Source: Planctomycetota bacterium
GTDB taxonomy: Bacteria > Planctomycetota > UBA1135 > GCA-002686595
Length of the DNA: 64,000 nucleotides
Reading direction: 5' to 3'
NCBI GenBank assembly: GCA_016714045.1
Contig: JADJNY010000004.1
Coordinates: 434,001 to 498,000 of the forward strand
The notes beneath the pieces were generated by a model, which saw nothing but the letters and a program-made list of their open reading frames with translations, had not been told where the DNA came from and searched no databases. Below, one piece after another: positions 36,249-45,010 of the stretch. Numbering within the stretch: the first letter of the stretch is position 1; the number at the start of each line of letters is the position of its first letter. The position numbers and the translations under genes were made by a program.

Positions 36249-36464
36249 CTCGTTGCTGAGAGCCAATCGAGCCCCGTGCAAGCCCGGGCCGGTCCTCCGG
36301 CCCGGGCTTGTGCGGGGCCCGGAATGCGGAGCAGCCGCTGTGTTCCGTTGCGCCTCTCTCCCCCGAATCGTCTCACCCGGCCATTGCGTCCCGCCTGAAC
36401 CGTCTCACCCGGCAAGTGCGTCCTGCCTGAATCGCCTCACCCGGCAACTTCGTCCCGACCGACA
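36249..36464 (+). repeat. Structured intergenic element, copy R2
   Basis: This is the most regular copy. The hairpin at 36271-36318 has 22-nt arms, fully paired except for two G-U wobbles, around the TCCT loop (36293-36296). The linker GGAATGCGGAGCA and a second stem CAG-ccg-CTG follow. The 3' tail motif is triplicated (see 36365-36460). Upstream, 36090-36248, degenerate copies of a CGTTGCTGAGCGAC...CTCGCGC module precede it. The whole 35933-36499 gap shows no gene. Confidence 0.85.
36365..36460 (+). repeat. Three 32-bp tandem repeats inside element R2
   Basis: Units start at 36365, 36397 and 36429 and follow the pattern GAAtCGtCTCACCCGGCa... ending TGCGTCCtGCCT. In the other element copies this tail occurs once, so R2 has amplified it. 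Confidence 0.85.
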
Positions 36465-36499
36465 CGCCTCCCCACCTACATGGAGTCACCCACCCACCC

Positions 36500-37987
36500 T
36501 CACCGCCGCGCCTTCGCCAAACGCTCCACCTGCTCCAGATAACGCGCCACGTCCTCACGCGGCTTGAGCTCCTGCGCCCGCCGCAACAGCGGGATCGCAT
36601 CCGCATACCGTCCGAGCGTGACCAACGCCTGCGCATGCCTCACGCGCGCGTTGACCTCGAATGCCTCGAGGCTCTCCGCACGCTCGTAGTAGAAGATCGC
36701 GCGGTCGGGCTCGCCGTTCTTCGCGTGGTGCTGTCCGAGCAGCAGGAGCGCTTCCCCGTCGAGCGGGTCGACGCGTACGAGCTCCTCGAGGATCGACGCG
36801 GTGTCCGAGCCACCGTCCCCGGCGGCGATGCGCAGGCGCGCTTCGAGCTTCAGGAGCTTGCGACTCTCGGTCTCCGCGAGCTCTCCCTTCCACGCAACGT
36901 GGATGCGCGCCGCCACGCGCCGCGCTTCCGCGTTCGCGCCGCGCGCGGCCAGCATCTCGGCGGCGCGCAGGGCGCGCGCCGGCGGCAACGTCGAGCTCGC
37001 GTCGATCGCGCGCAGGTACGCGCTCGCGGCGAGCTCGTAGAGCGCTTCGCCGGTGTAGATGTCGCCGAGGACGTTCAGGTTCTCGGCGTCGGCGCGCCCG
37101 AGCAGCCCGAGCGCCTCGATGTTCTCCGCGGCGCGCAGGGGCTGCTTCATCCCGAGGAACGTCTGCGCCTGGAGCATCCAGAACTCCGTCTTGTCCGGGA
37201 AGCGCTCGATGAGCACGTCGAGCAGCGCGGCGGCGTCCTGGAACTTGTGCTGCTTGTACACGCAGCGCGTGAGACCGAGGCGCCACTCCGTGTTCTCGGG
37301 CTGCAGGAGGAGCGCGTTGCGGTACGCGGCCTCCGCGGCCTGGTAATCGAGCTTCGACGCGTAGGCGTAGCCGAGCAGGCCGTACGAGTACGCGTCCCCG
37401 CCGCCGAGTTCGATCATCTTCGTGAACGCGCGGATCGCGTCGTCGAAGGTCCCGGCCTTCGCGTGGATGAGGCCGAGGTTTCGCCACGCGCGGCGGAAGC
37501 TCGGGAACTTGGTCACGGCCTTCTCGTACTGCTGACGCGCTTCGTCCGTGCGCTCGAGCTGGAAGAGCACGCCGCCGAGCGTGAAGTCGAGGACGGCCGA
37601 GCCGTCGGGCTTGATCGACTTCACGAGCAACGCTTCCGCCTTGGCGAGGTCGTCCGTCATGAACGGGCGGACCTTGTCGAGCACCTTGACCTCCTCGACG
37701 GTCAGTCGCGGCTCGACTTCGGCGTTGATTCCGTACGCGCCGACGAACTGCTTCTGGAACGTCGGGTCGTTCCAGATCGCGGCGAGGTCGCTCTTCACGT
37801 CCGCACCCGCGGCCGTCGCGCGCACGGGGGTGAGCACCGCGAGCACGACGAGCGCCGCCGCGTGCACGAGCGGCGACGTGATCCGAGTGGACACGCCGGC
37901 GAGCGCGGCGCGAAGCACGGGCCGCGGACGCGGCCGAAGGTCGAGTTGAGCGATGGCCGTGGTGAGGTGGAGGATCGTGTTCGACAT
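36500..37987 (-). CDS. TonB-system-associated tetratricopeptide repeat protein
   Basis: The 495-residue protein has a hydrophobic N-terminal segment (LVHAAALVVLAVLTPVRATAA) suggesting export. It then carries many TPR helix pairs, for example ADVLFQLERTDEARQQYEKAV-type, AWRNLGLIHAKAGTFDDAIRAF, AYSYGLLGYAYASKLDYQAAE and HHAKNGEPDRAIFYYERAE. It is the last gene of the DUF3450-ExbB-ExbD-TonB unit, 2 bp after the tonB stop. A periplasmic TPR protein at this position is common in TtpC-type TonB systems and probably scaffolds the energising complex. Confidence 0.87.
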   Translation of the reverse strand: MSNTILHLTTAIAQLDLRPRPRPVLRAALAGVSTRITSPLVHAAALVVLAVLTPVRATAAGADVKSDLAAIWNDPTFQKQFVGAYGINAEVEPRLTVEEVKVLDKVRPFMTDDLAKAEALLVKSIKPDGSAVLDFTLGGVLFQLERTDEARQQYEKAVTKFPSFRRAWRNLGLIHAKAGTFDDAIRAFTKMIELGGGDAYSYGLLGYAYASKLDYQAAEAAYRNALLLQPENTEWRLGLTRCVYKQHKFQDAAALLDVLIERFPDKTEFWMLQAQTFLGMKQPLRAAENIEALGLLGRADAENLNVLGDIYTGEALYELAASAYLRAIDASSTLPPARALRAAEMLAARGANAEARRVAARIHVAWKGELAETESRKLLKLEARLRIAAGDGGSDTASILEELVRVDPLDGEALLLLGQHHAKNGEPDRAIFYYERAESLEAFEVNARVRHAQALVTLGRYADAIPLLRRAQELKPREDVARYLEQVERLAKARR

Positions 37988-37989
37988 GG

Positions 37990-38703
37990 CTAGCTCGCGG
38001 GGAAACGGATGGACACGCGCATCTTCGAGGCGACGCGCTGGCCGGCGCGCAGGCCGGGCTCGAACTTCCACTTGCGGATCGCGGCGAGCGCGGGCGCCTC
38101 GAACGCCGCATGGGACGACTTCTCGACGCGCGGGTTCTCGACCTTGCCCGACGCATCGACGACGAAGATCACGCTGACGACGCCCTCGACCTTCTTGCCC
38201 CGCATCTCGGCGGGGAACGTCGGCGAGGTCTGCACGATCGGACGCGGTTTCTGATCGAGCTCGGCGAGGCTGAAGGCTTCCTCGAGCTTCTCTTGGCTGC
38301 CTCCGGCGACGCCCGTGCCGCCGATCCGGCCGCCCGAGCCGAAGCCGATCGCCTCGGCGAAATCGCCGCCACCGGCCTGGCCGGAGAGCGCGGCCTCGAT
38401 CGCGCTCAAGCTGGCGGCCTCGAGCGCGGGCGCATCGTTCGACGGCGGTGTGTCGAGGCTCTTCAGCACGTCCGCGGAGTCGGGCGGAGCCTCATCGCTC
38501 GTCTCGAGCTCTTCGGGCTCCTTCTCCTGCGGCTCCTCCGGCTTCGTCTCCTTCTTCACGTCTTCCACCTCGCCGAGGAGGTCGACCGCTTGCACGGAGC
38601 CGCTCGTCAGCTCCTCCTTGGGGAAGATGAGTCCGCCGAAGAGGATGAAGGCCGCGTGCATCAGGAATGCCGCGCCGAGGCCGAGGAGCAAGCCGAACTT
38701 CAT
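37990..38703 (-). CDS. tonB: TonB family energy-transducing protein
   Basis: The 237-residue protein has an N-terminal membrane anchor (LLLGLGAAFLMHAAFILFGGLIF) with the conserved His. A long acidic/Pro/Glu linker follows (EEPQEKEPEELETSDEAPP). The C-terminal TonB domain (PTFPAEMRGKKVEGVVSVIFVVDASGKVENPRV ... AIRKWKFEPGLRAGQRV) is typical. It couples inner-membrane proton flow to outer-membrane receptors, very probably the adjacent TonB-dependent receptor at 41.7-44.7 kb. Its start overlaps the exbD stop (ATGA). Confidence 0.95.
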   Translation of the reverse strand: MKFGLLLGLGAAFLMHAAFILFGGLIFPKEELTSGSVQAVDLLGEVEDVKKETKPEEPQEKEPEELETSDEAPPDSADVLKSLDTPPSNDAPALEAASLSAIEAALSGQAGGGDFAEAIGFGSGGRIGGTGVAGGSQEKLEEAFSLAELDQKPRPIVQTSPTFPAEMRGKKVEGVVSVIFVVDASGKVENPRVEKSSHAAFEAPALAAIRKWKFEPGLRAGQRVASKMRVSIRFPAS

Positions 38704-39119
38704 CGCTTCTCCGTGTTGATCCCGACCTTGGCGATGCCCGCGCGGCGCACCTCGTCGAGCAGGCCGACGACCTTCTCGAAGTCAGCCTTGCCGTCCGAGT
38801 TCAAGACCACCTTCGGGTCCTTCGACGCCGCCTTGAAGGTCTGGAGGCGCATCGGGAGCTGCGCGGTCGTGATCTTCTCCTTGTTCCAGAAGACCTCGCC
38901 CTTCTCGTTCACGGTCAGCGTGAGCGCCTTCTCGAGCTCCTGCTGATCGCCGAGCGACGCCGCCGTGCCCGCGGTCGGGAGCGCGACGTTGACACCCTGG
39001 TTCTTCGTCATGGAGAGCGAGACCATGATGAACGTCGCGAGCAGGAAGAAGATGATGTCGATGAGCGGGATGATCTCGATTCGCGCTCGCTTGCCTCGAC
39101 CACCAGTAGCTGCGTGCAT
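38700..39119 (-). CDS. exbD: Biopolymer transport protein ExbD
   Basis: The 139-residue protein has one transmembrane helix (IPLIDIIFFLLATFIMVS) with the key membrane aspartate (D21, in PLIDIIF) that carries protons. A periplasmic domain follows (VALPTAGTA ... EVFWNKEKIT). It sits between the ExbB-like gene (12 bp) and tonB (4-bp overlap), as expected for a TonB energising complex. Confidence 0.95.
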   Translation of the reverse strand: MHAATGGRGKRARIEIIPLIDIIFFLLATFIMVSLSMTKNQGVNVALPTAGTAASLGDQQELEKALTLTVNEKGEVFWNKEKITTAQLPMRLQTFKAASKDPKVVLNSDGKADFEKVVGLLDEVRRAGIAKVGINTEKR

Positions 39120-39131
39120 GACGGGCTCCGA

Positions 39132-40742
39132 TCAGGCTCCGACGAGCTCACGGGGGCGGGGCGAGGACGACGCGGCCGGCGAGTTCTCCCCGCGCGACGC
39201 ATCGCCATCGCTGCGTCGCATGAGGAGCTCGAGCTGCGCCGCAGCCTGTTCGAGCTCGTGCTGCGCTTCGTCCATGCGCGAGTTCAGGTAGTTGAACGGG
39301 ATGAGCGCCGTGATCGCGATGCCCAGGCCGAACGCGGTCGCGATCAGGGCTTCCGCGATGCCGCCCGTGATCGCGCCGGGCGCACTGAGCTCGCCGCCGA
39401 TCAGAGCGAACGAGCCCATCATGCCCGTCACCGTGCCGAGCAGACCGAGCAACGGTGCGAGCGTGATCACCGTGTCGAGGATCGGGATGCCGCGCCGGAA
39501 GCGCTTCATCTCCTGCGCCGTCGAGTAGAGCAACGCGTTCGGGAGCGACTGCTCCGAGTGCGTGAGGCCGTACGACAGCGCGCGCAACACGTGGAACTTC
39601 GACGTGCGGCCGATTTCGACCGCCGCGGGCTTGTCACCGCGTTCGATCGCGGTGAAGAAGCGATCCAGGGCGCCGCGGTCGCGCTTCCAGCTCTCGCGCA
39701 GGAGGAACACGAGCCGCTCGAGCACGGTTCCGAGCGCGAGGATCGACGCGACGAGCAGCGGCCACATGATCGGACCGCCCTTCTCGAAGATGTAGTAGAG
39801 GCTCGTCTTCTGGACGAGCGCCTTGAGCGCGCCACCACGCGACGGGTCGAACGGCAGCGCGCCCTCGCCGTTGCCCACGATCGCGAGCACGCCCGCCTGC
39901 GCCGCGCCTTCGAGCGGGCGGATCAGCGGCTTGTCCGAGCCGGTCTGCGGCACGACGAGACCGGAGCTCTCCGGCGTCGGACCGCGGAAGAGCGCGACGG
40001 GCCCGATGATCGCGAACATACCGGTTGCGACGTTGCCGGCGAGGTCGACTCCAACGCCCGGGAAGCGCATCCCCCCGATCGCGTCGACGATGCGCTTCAC
40101 GGTGAGCTCGATGAACAGCGTCTGCCTCGAGAACTTCTCCGACGCCGTCAGCGTCGCGTTCTCGCTCGCCTGCTTCGCGGTCGCCATCGCTTCGCCGAGC
40201 GTCTGCAGTTCGCTCGGGTGCACCTTGCCGTCGAAGGACCGCGCGTACTCGTCGAGCAGGTTGCCGACGTACGTCAGCTCTTCCTGGCGCGCCTTGATTT
40301 CCGCCGTGATCGTCGTGAGTTCGAGGTTCCCGGAGTCGACCTCGCGCGTGACCGTGTCCTGGTCGCGGCGCAGCTCGCCGAGCATCGTCTCGAGCGCCGT
40401 GAGCTCCTGCGCGAGCGGGAGTTTCTCTTCCGCGATCTTGGCGCGCAGCGCGTTGAGCTCGTCGATGCTGCGCGCGAGCTGCTGGTCGGCGGACAGGGAC
40501 ACGCGGTGGAGCGTCTCGGACTGGTTGCCCGACGGTTCCGTGGCTTGCGTGCCGGTGGTTTGCGCCGAGTGTTCGCTCGGCTGCGCGCCGGCACGAGCGC
40601 CGGTCGAAGCGTCGACGCGAACGCCGGGTTGTGCGCCGTTCGCGTCGACGCGAGCGCCGGGTTGAGCGCCGTTCGCGGGTACTTGAGCGTGCGCCGCGAG
40701 GGTCGTGGACGCCGCGAGGACGAGATGGAGCAGGTACTTCAT
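39132..40742 (-). CDS. MotA/TolQ/ExbB-family proton channel with long periplasmic N-domain (TtpC-like)
   Basis: The 536-residue protein joins a signal peptide, a low-complexity repeat (residues about 22-50), a coiled-coil region (about 85-200) and a C-terminal ExbB module. The latter has three membrane segments: PIMWPLLVASILALGTVLERLVFL, ITLAPLLGLLGTVTGMMGSFALIG and ITGGIAEALIATAFGLGIAITALI. This architecture matches TtpC, the accessory ExbB-like protein of Vibrio-type TonB2 systems. Here no separate short ExbB is present, so this protein may serve as the only ExbB. The start overlaps the DUF3450 stop (ATGA). Confidence 0.9.
   Translation of the reverse strand: MKYLLHLVLAASTTLAAHAQVPANGAQPGARVDANGAQPGVRVDASTGARAGAQPSEHSAQTTGTQATEPSGNQSETLHRVSLSADQQLARSIDELNALRAKIAEEKLPLAQELTALETMLGELRRDQDTVTREVDSGNLELTTITAEIKARQEELTYVGNLLDEYARSFDGKVHPSELQTLGEAMATAKQASENATLTASEKFSRQTLFIELTVKRIVDAIGGMRFPGVGVDLAGNVATGMFAIIGPVALFRGPTPESSGLVVPQTGSDKPLIRPLEGAAQAGVLAIVGNGEGALPFDPSRGGALKALVQKTSLYYIFEKGGPIMWPLLVASILALGTVLERLVFLLRESWKRDRGALDRFFTAIERGDKPAAVEIGRTSKFHVLRALSYGLTHSEQSLPNALLYSTAQEMKRFRRGIPILDTVITLAPLLGLLGTVTGMMGSFALIGGELSAPGAITGGIAEALIATAFGLGIAITALIPFNYLNSRMDEAQHELEQAAAQLELLMRRSDGDASRGENSPAASSSPRPRELVGA
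40612..40677 (-). repeat. Two 33-bp tandem repeats in the ExbB-like gene
   Basis: Units 40612-40644 and 40645-40677 differ at a few positions and encode the repeated peptide NGAQPGxRVDA just after the signal peptide. Probably a low-complexity linker that expands by slippage. Confidence 0.8.
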
Positions 40743-41575
40743 TGGATCCTCACGGGGAGCGGCACGAACGCCGGCGTGTGCTTGCCTTCGACGATCTCGA
40801 GCGCGGTCGTCACGTCGTTCGCGACCGCTTGGTTCTGTTCCCACGTCCAGCCCTTGTCGCCCGGACGGCCGATGCCGGCCTGGCCGCTGCCGGACACGTA
40901 GTAGGCCTGCGCGAGGCCGACGTAGATCACGCGCACCTCGGTCGGCTTCGCGCCGTCGAGTTCCCGCACCTCGTAGTTGACGGAGATCTCGCCGTTCGCC
41001 TTGTTGAGCTCGTTCAGGATCCCGAGCACGTTCTGGTAGCGCTCGGCCACGCTGACGCGCTTCTCCGACTCGCCTTCGGGAATACGCGCGAAGAGCGGCT
41101 GCAAACGCGTCTGCACGGGCTCGGGGAGGCGCACCTGGAGCGCGCGCACTTCCTTCTCCATCGTCGCGACGGCATCCGAGAGCTGCTTCAACGCCGCGTC
41201 GAGCTGCGTGCGCTTCGCGACCAGGTCCTCGCGCTTCGAACGCGTCTCGCCGATCTTCTGGCGCGACGCGACGAGCTTCTCCTGCAGCCCGACGACCTCG
41301 CGACGCAGGAGGTCGATGCGGCTGCCGAGGACCTCGCGGCCCTGCTGCCAGTCGCTGGTCTCCTTCGAGAGGATCTGCTGCGTCTCGATCCACTTGCCGA
41401 GGACCGTGCGTGCCTTCTCGAGCGTCGGTTCGCCGTCCTGGGTCCGCGCCGGTGCGCTCGCGCCGAGCACGAGGAGGCACGCGGCGCTGCCGCAGAGCTG
41501 GAGCCGGACGTGGAGCTTCCGCCATCGCGAGCGCGGCGGTGCGGTTCGTCGTTCGTGGTCGATGGGGTTCTTCAT
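40739..41575 (-). CDS. DUF3450 family periplasmic coiled-coil protein
   Basis: The 278-residue protein has a signal anchor near residues 25-45. A long coiled coil follows (EVVGLQEKLVASRQKIGETRSKREDLVAKRTQLDAALKQ), then a C-terminal alpha/beta part (YQNVLGILNELNKANGEISVNYEVRELDGAKPTEVRVIYVGLAQAYYVS). The last motif and the gene position before a TtpC-like gene identify DUF3450. Family members accompany TonB2 systems; the molecular role is not established. It is the first gene after the receptor, 86 bp away. Confidence 0.88.
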   Translation of the reverse strand: MKNPIDHERRTAPPRSRWRKLHVRLQLCGSAACLLVLGASAPARTQDGEPTLEKARTVLGKWIETQQILSKETSDWQQGREVLGSRIDLLRREVVGLQEKLVASRQKIGETRSKREDLVAKRTQLDAALKQLSDAVATMEKEVRALQVRLPEPVQTRLQPLFARIPEGESEKRVSVAERYQNVLGILNELNKANGEISVNYEVRELDGAKPTEVRVIYVGLAQAYYVSGSGQAGIGRPGDKGWTWEQNQAVANDVTTALEIVEGKHTPAFVPLPVRIQ

Positions 41576-41661
41576 GGCGAGGTGGTGTCGGGAGCGGTCG
41601 TGATCCGAGCGTGGTGCTGTGACGTGGTTGCGATCCGTGCAAGTGGAGCCCGGTGGCGTGG

Positions 41662-44652
41662 TCAGAACGACCACGTCGCCGTGAGCGCGAGCGAGTACTC
41701 GATGCCCTTCGTGTACGAGGTCTTCGTGACGTCCGGGCCGATCACGTCGGCGCGGTAGACCTCTTCGATGTGCGGGTTCGTCAGGTTCTTCGCCTGGAAC
41801 TGGAGCTTCAGGACGTCGCCGAGCTTCTGCGACGCGCTGAAGTTCAGCGTGTCGTACTCCTTCGCGTAGACGTCGGGGACGAAGTTGCCCGAGGCCTGGC
41901 CCGCGCCGGCGACGAGCGTGTCGCCCTGCACGGTGTAGAAGAGCGCGAGCTGCAGCCCGCTCTTCTCGCGGTCCCAGGTCAGGTAGACGTTGTAGAGGTG
42001 CTCCGGTGCGTTCGTCATGTCCCGGCTCGTCGTCGGGATCGCGATCGACGGGTCGCTGAAGGCGGCCACTTCGTCGTCGGGCAGGTTCACCTCGGAGTCG
42101 ATGAACGTCGCGTTCGCACCGAGCGAGAAGCCCTGGAGCTTGCGGCCGAAGCGGCCGAGGTCCTGGCGCACCTCGAACTCGTAGCCGGAGAGCTCGCCGC
42201 TCGGGTAGTTGACGGGCGTCGTGAAGTCGAACGCGGCGAGGCGCTGCACGTACTCGATCGGGTCGTCGACGTCCTTGTGGAACCACGAGACGGAGACGAG
42301 CCCGCCACCGTCGGTCTTGTAGTCGCAGCGCAGGTCGTAGTTCTTCAGCGCGCTCATCTGCAGCTCGGGGTTGCCGATGAAGATCGGGCCGCCGAGGTAC
42401 TCCTGCTGCAGGATCGGCGTGAGCTCCTTGAACGTCTGGCGCGCGACGGTCTCGCTGTAGGACGCGCGCAGCGTCACCTTCTCCGTCGGCTCGAACGCGA
42501 TCCCGATCGAGGGGAGCACGTCGCGCTGCTCGAAGTCGACGTCCGCATCACCAGGGTTGAGCTGTACGGGTGCGGTCGCGCCGGGTGGGAACCACGTGGC
42601 TCCGGCCTCGGGGATGTTCTGGATGCCGATCTGTGTGCGCTCGACGCGCGCGCCGCCGATGAGGTTGACGCGCCGAGAGAGCGGAATGTCGAGCATCCCG
42701 TACCACGCCGAGAGCTGCTGCTCGCCTTCGTAGTCGACGTCGAAGTCGGAGGCCGAGATCGGGTGGCTCTCCGTGGGGAAGTGCGCGCTCCACGGATCGT
42801 CGAACTGTCCTTCGAACGACGCGCCCGCGTCGCCGAAGTTGCTGAAGGTGTCCTGGTCGAAGCCGCGATCGACGTGGTCGTCGAAGACGCCGAACTTCAG
42901 GTAGCCCTTCTCCCCCTCCATGGGCTCGAAAGGCAGCTTCACGTTGACCGTGTACTGCTCGCTGTTCTCCTCGATCTCCTTCCAGATGCGCTGGAAGTTG
43001 CCGAGGTTGAAGTTCGCCGCGGGCTTGTACGGGAACCAGGTGGCCGGGATCGTCGACGGCGGGAGGAACGGCGGGAAGCCCGGGTCGAAGGAGTCGGGAT
43101 GGAACAAGGCGCCGAACTGGCGCTTGTCGGGTTGGTTCAGGTCGGCCGTGCTGCTCGAGATCGTCCACCCGAGCTCGGGGCGCAGGAACTTCACGCCGCC
43201 GACGTCGAACGGTGCGAGCGGCAGCGCGTGCTTGCCCGAGAGTTGCAGCGTGCCGGTGGAACGCTCGGTGTATTCCAGCGTCTCGGTGCGCAAGTACGGC
43301 GCCGCGGTGAGCTCCGCGGGTTGGTTGCCGGTGCCCGTCGGGTTGTTGGGGTCGTAGCCGGGGAAGAAGTACGCCTTGCCGCGCGTGTCGAGGCCGAGCG
43401 TCGCGACGTCCTCGGCCGAGCGCGTGTAGAGGTAGGCGAGCGTGAGCGCGTGGTCCTTCGTCTCGACGCCGAGCGTCGCGAGCCCGCCCCAGCGCACCGA
43501 CTGCGAGCCCTGCGTGACGTCGAAGAGCGACGTTTTGAAGTCTCCGTCCGTCGGCGTGCCCTGCGACGTGCGCGGCGTCAGCGGCTCGCCCGGGTTCGTG
43601 ACCCAGTAGGAGTCGTCGATGCCGTTGTCGTAGTACGAGCTGTCGCGCTCGTAGAACGCGTTGAGCAAGCCGCCGATGCGCACGCCGCTGGCGAGCTCCT
43701 TCTTGCCGCCCGCCGTGAACGAGAACTTGCCCTCGATCGGTGCATCGTCCGTGCTCGTGCCCGCAGCACCGGTCCAGTTCTGTCCGAGCGAACCGGTCTG
43801 CACGTCGCGACCGCCGTCGTCGCGACCGAGGAAGTCGACGCCACCGCCGTCGTACGTCAGGAAGTCGTCGCGGAACGTCGACTGGCTGTCGTAGCTCGTC
43901 TGCGTCTTGAGCTGCAGGATCGTCTGGTCGGGGATGCCTTTGAGGCGCAGGTCGACGGCTCCGCCGGACGCGTCGCCCTGTTGATCCGGGGTGAAGGTCT
44001 TCGAGACCTGCAGGCTCTCGATCACCGCGCTGGGAAACAGGTCGAGCTCGACCGCGCGCGTGTTCTCGTCGGCGCTCGGCAGGCGCACGCCGTTGATCTG
44101 CGAGCTCACGTACCGGTCGGGCAACCCGCGGATCACGGCGAACTTGCCGTCCTGCACGGAGGCGCCCGAGACCAGCTTGAGCGCGCTCGCCGCGTCCCCC
44201 GCGCCGGCCCGGCTCATGAGCTCGGACCCGATCGAGTCGAGCAGCGCGGGGCTCTCGAAGCGCTGTTGGAGCAGCGCGGCTTCGGTCCCTGCGTTGGCCT
44301 GGACGAGCTCCTCGACGACGAACTCGTCGAGGTCCGTGAACTCGCCGGCGAGCTCGAGGTCGACGTCCGTGAGTTGTCCGGCGACGACGCGCACGTCCGC
44401 CTTCACGACGCGGACGTAGCCGTCCTTCGTCGCGAGCACCGTGTAGCGGCCTTCGGGAACCGCAGTGAACGCGTAGTGCCCGTCTTCGGACGTGATCGTC
44501 TTTCGCCCGGTCTCGACGATGGTCACTTCGACACCCGCGAGCGGGACGTCGAAGTCCTTGTCGACCGCGATGCCGCGGAGTGTTCCGCTCTCCTGCGGAG
44601 CGACGACGACCGTCGTCACGGAGAGGAAGAGGAGCGCCGCGTGCAGGCTCAT
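41662..44652 (-). CDS. TonB-dependent outer-membrane receptor
   Basis: The 996-residue protein has a signal peptide, then a carboxypeptidase-regulatory-like beta-sandwich (SGTLRGIAVDKDFDVPLAGVEV ... residues about 22-105). A plug domain follows (ASVQDGKFAVIRGLPDRYVSSQINGVRLPSADEN), and then a long beta-barrel ending in TATWSF with the C-terminal Phe typical of outer-membrane proteins. A GAGGTCCGC site precedes the ATG. It is the first gene of the block that encodes DUF3450, ExbB, ExbD, TonB and TPR proteins, so it is their likely client. The imported substrate cannot be told; no siderophore gene is nearby. Confidence 0.94.
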   Translation of the reverse strand: MSLHAALLFLSVTTVVVAPQESGTLRGIAVDKDFDVPLAGVEVTIVETGRKTITSEDGHYAFTAVPEGRYTVLATKDGYVRVVKADVRVVAGQLTDVDLELAGEFTDLDEFVVEELVQANAGTEAALLQQRFESPALLDSIGSELMSRAGAGDAASALKLVSGASVQDGKFAVIRGLPDRYVSSQINGVRLPSADENTRAVELDLFPSAVIESLQVSKTFTPDQQGDASGGAVDLRLKGIPDQTILQLKTQTSYDSQSTFRDDFLTYDGGGVDFLGRDDGGRDVQTGSLGQNWTGAAGTSTDDAPIEGKFSFTAGGKKELASGVRIGGLLNAFYERDSSYYDNGIDDSYWVTNPGEPLTPRTSQGTPTDGDFKTSLFDVTQGSQSVRWGGLATLGVETKDHALTLAYLYTRSAEDVATLGLDTRGKAYFFPGYDPNNPTGTGNQPAELTAAPYLRTETLEYTERSTGTLQLSGKHALPLAPFDVGGVKFLRPELGWTISSSTADLNQPDKRQFGALFHPDSFDPGFPPFLPPSTIPATWFPYKPAANFNLGNFQRIWKEIEENSEQYTVNVKLPFEPMEGEKGYLKFGVFDDHVDRGFDQDTFSNFGDAGASFEGQFDDPWSAHFPTESHPISASDFDVDYEGEQQLSAWYGMLDIPLSRRVNLIGGARVERTQIGIQNIPEAGATWFPPGATAPVQLNPGDADVDFEQRDVLPSIGIAFEPTEKVTLRASYSETVARQTFKELTPILQQEYLGGPIFIGNPELQMSALKNYDLRCDYKTDGGGLVSVSWFHKDVDDPIEYVQRLAAFDFTTPVNYPSGELSGYEFEVRQDLGRFGRKLQGFSLGANATFIDSEVNLPDDEVAAFSDPSIAIPTTSRDMTNAPEHLYNVYLTWDREKSGLQLALFYTVQGDTLVAGAGQASGNFVPDVYAKEYDTLNFSASQKLGDVLKLQFQAKNLTNPHIEEVYRADVIGPDVTKTSYTKGIEYSLALTATWSF

Positions 44653-45010
44653 GCGGACCTCGGCCGCTCGGCGGGATCGATCGACAGAGCTCGCACGAAC
44701 GCGCGAGCGGCGCGCGTCACGCGTCGCCGCCCAAGGTCTTGTCCTGCGCTCGAACGGATCTTGATCACGAGGCGAGGGACGATATGCAGACTCTGCGAGG
44801 ACTTCGTGAACGCGCGGTGCGTCGATCGTGAAGACGGCGCGCGTCGGCCCTCCGCGAGCGCAGCGCGTCGCTTCGCACCGGCCTCACGCGAATCGAGGTC
44901 GTTCTTCTCGGGCCCTTGATCGTCCCCGAGTCTCGTCTCGCGCTCCCCCCTCCCGCAGCTCGAGCGCGAGCGCGCTCGGATTCACGGCCCCGCACGACCC
45001 CACCTTCTAA
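44653..45010. other. Divergent intergenic region upstream of the TonB-dependent receptor
   Basis: About 358 bp without a supported gene lies between the receptor and an outer-membrane protein gene read the other way. I checked for a cobalamin riboswitch (GCCACTG-type box) and saw none, and no Fur-like AT-rich palindrome in this GC-rich stretch. Confidence 0.4.

Noticed and set aside
36249..36464. CRISPR array
   Set aside because: The three 32-bp units are directly adjacent with no spacers, and no cas gene is near.
41653..44919. Plus-strand open frame of 1088 codons over the TonB-dependent receptor
   Set aside because: Antisense shadow of the receptor; Arg/Val/Glu-rich without domains.
44653..45010. 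Possible cobalamin riboswitch before the TonB-dependent receptor
   Set aside because: No B12-box-like sequence on the minus strand upstream of the receptor.
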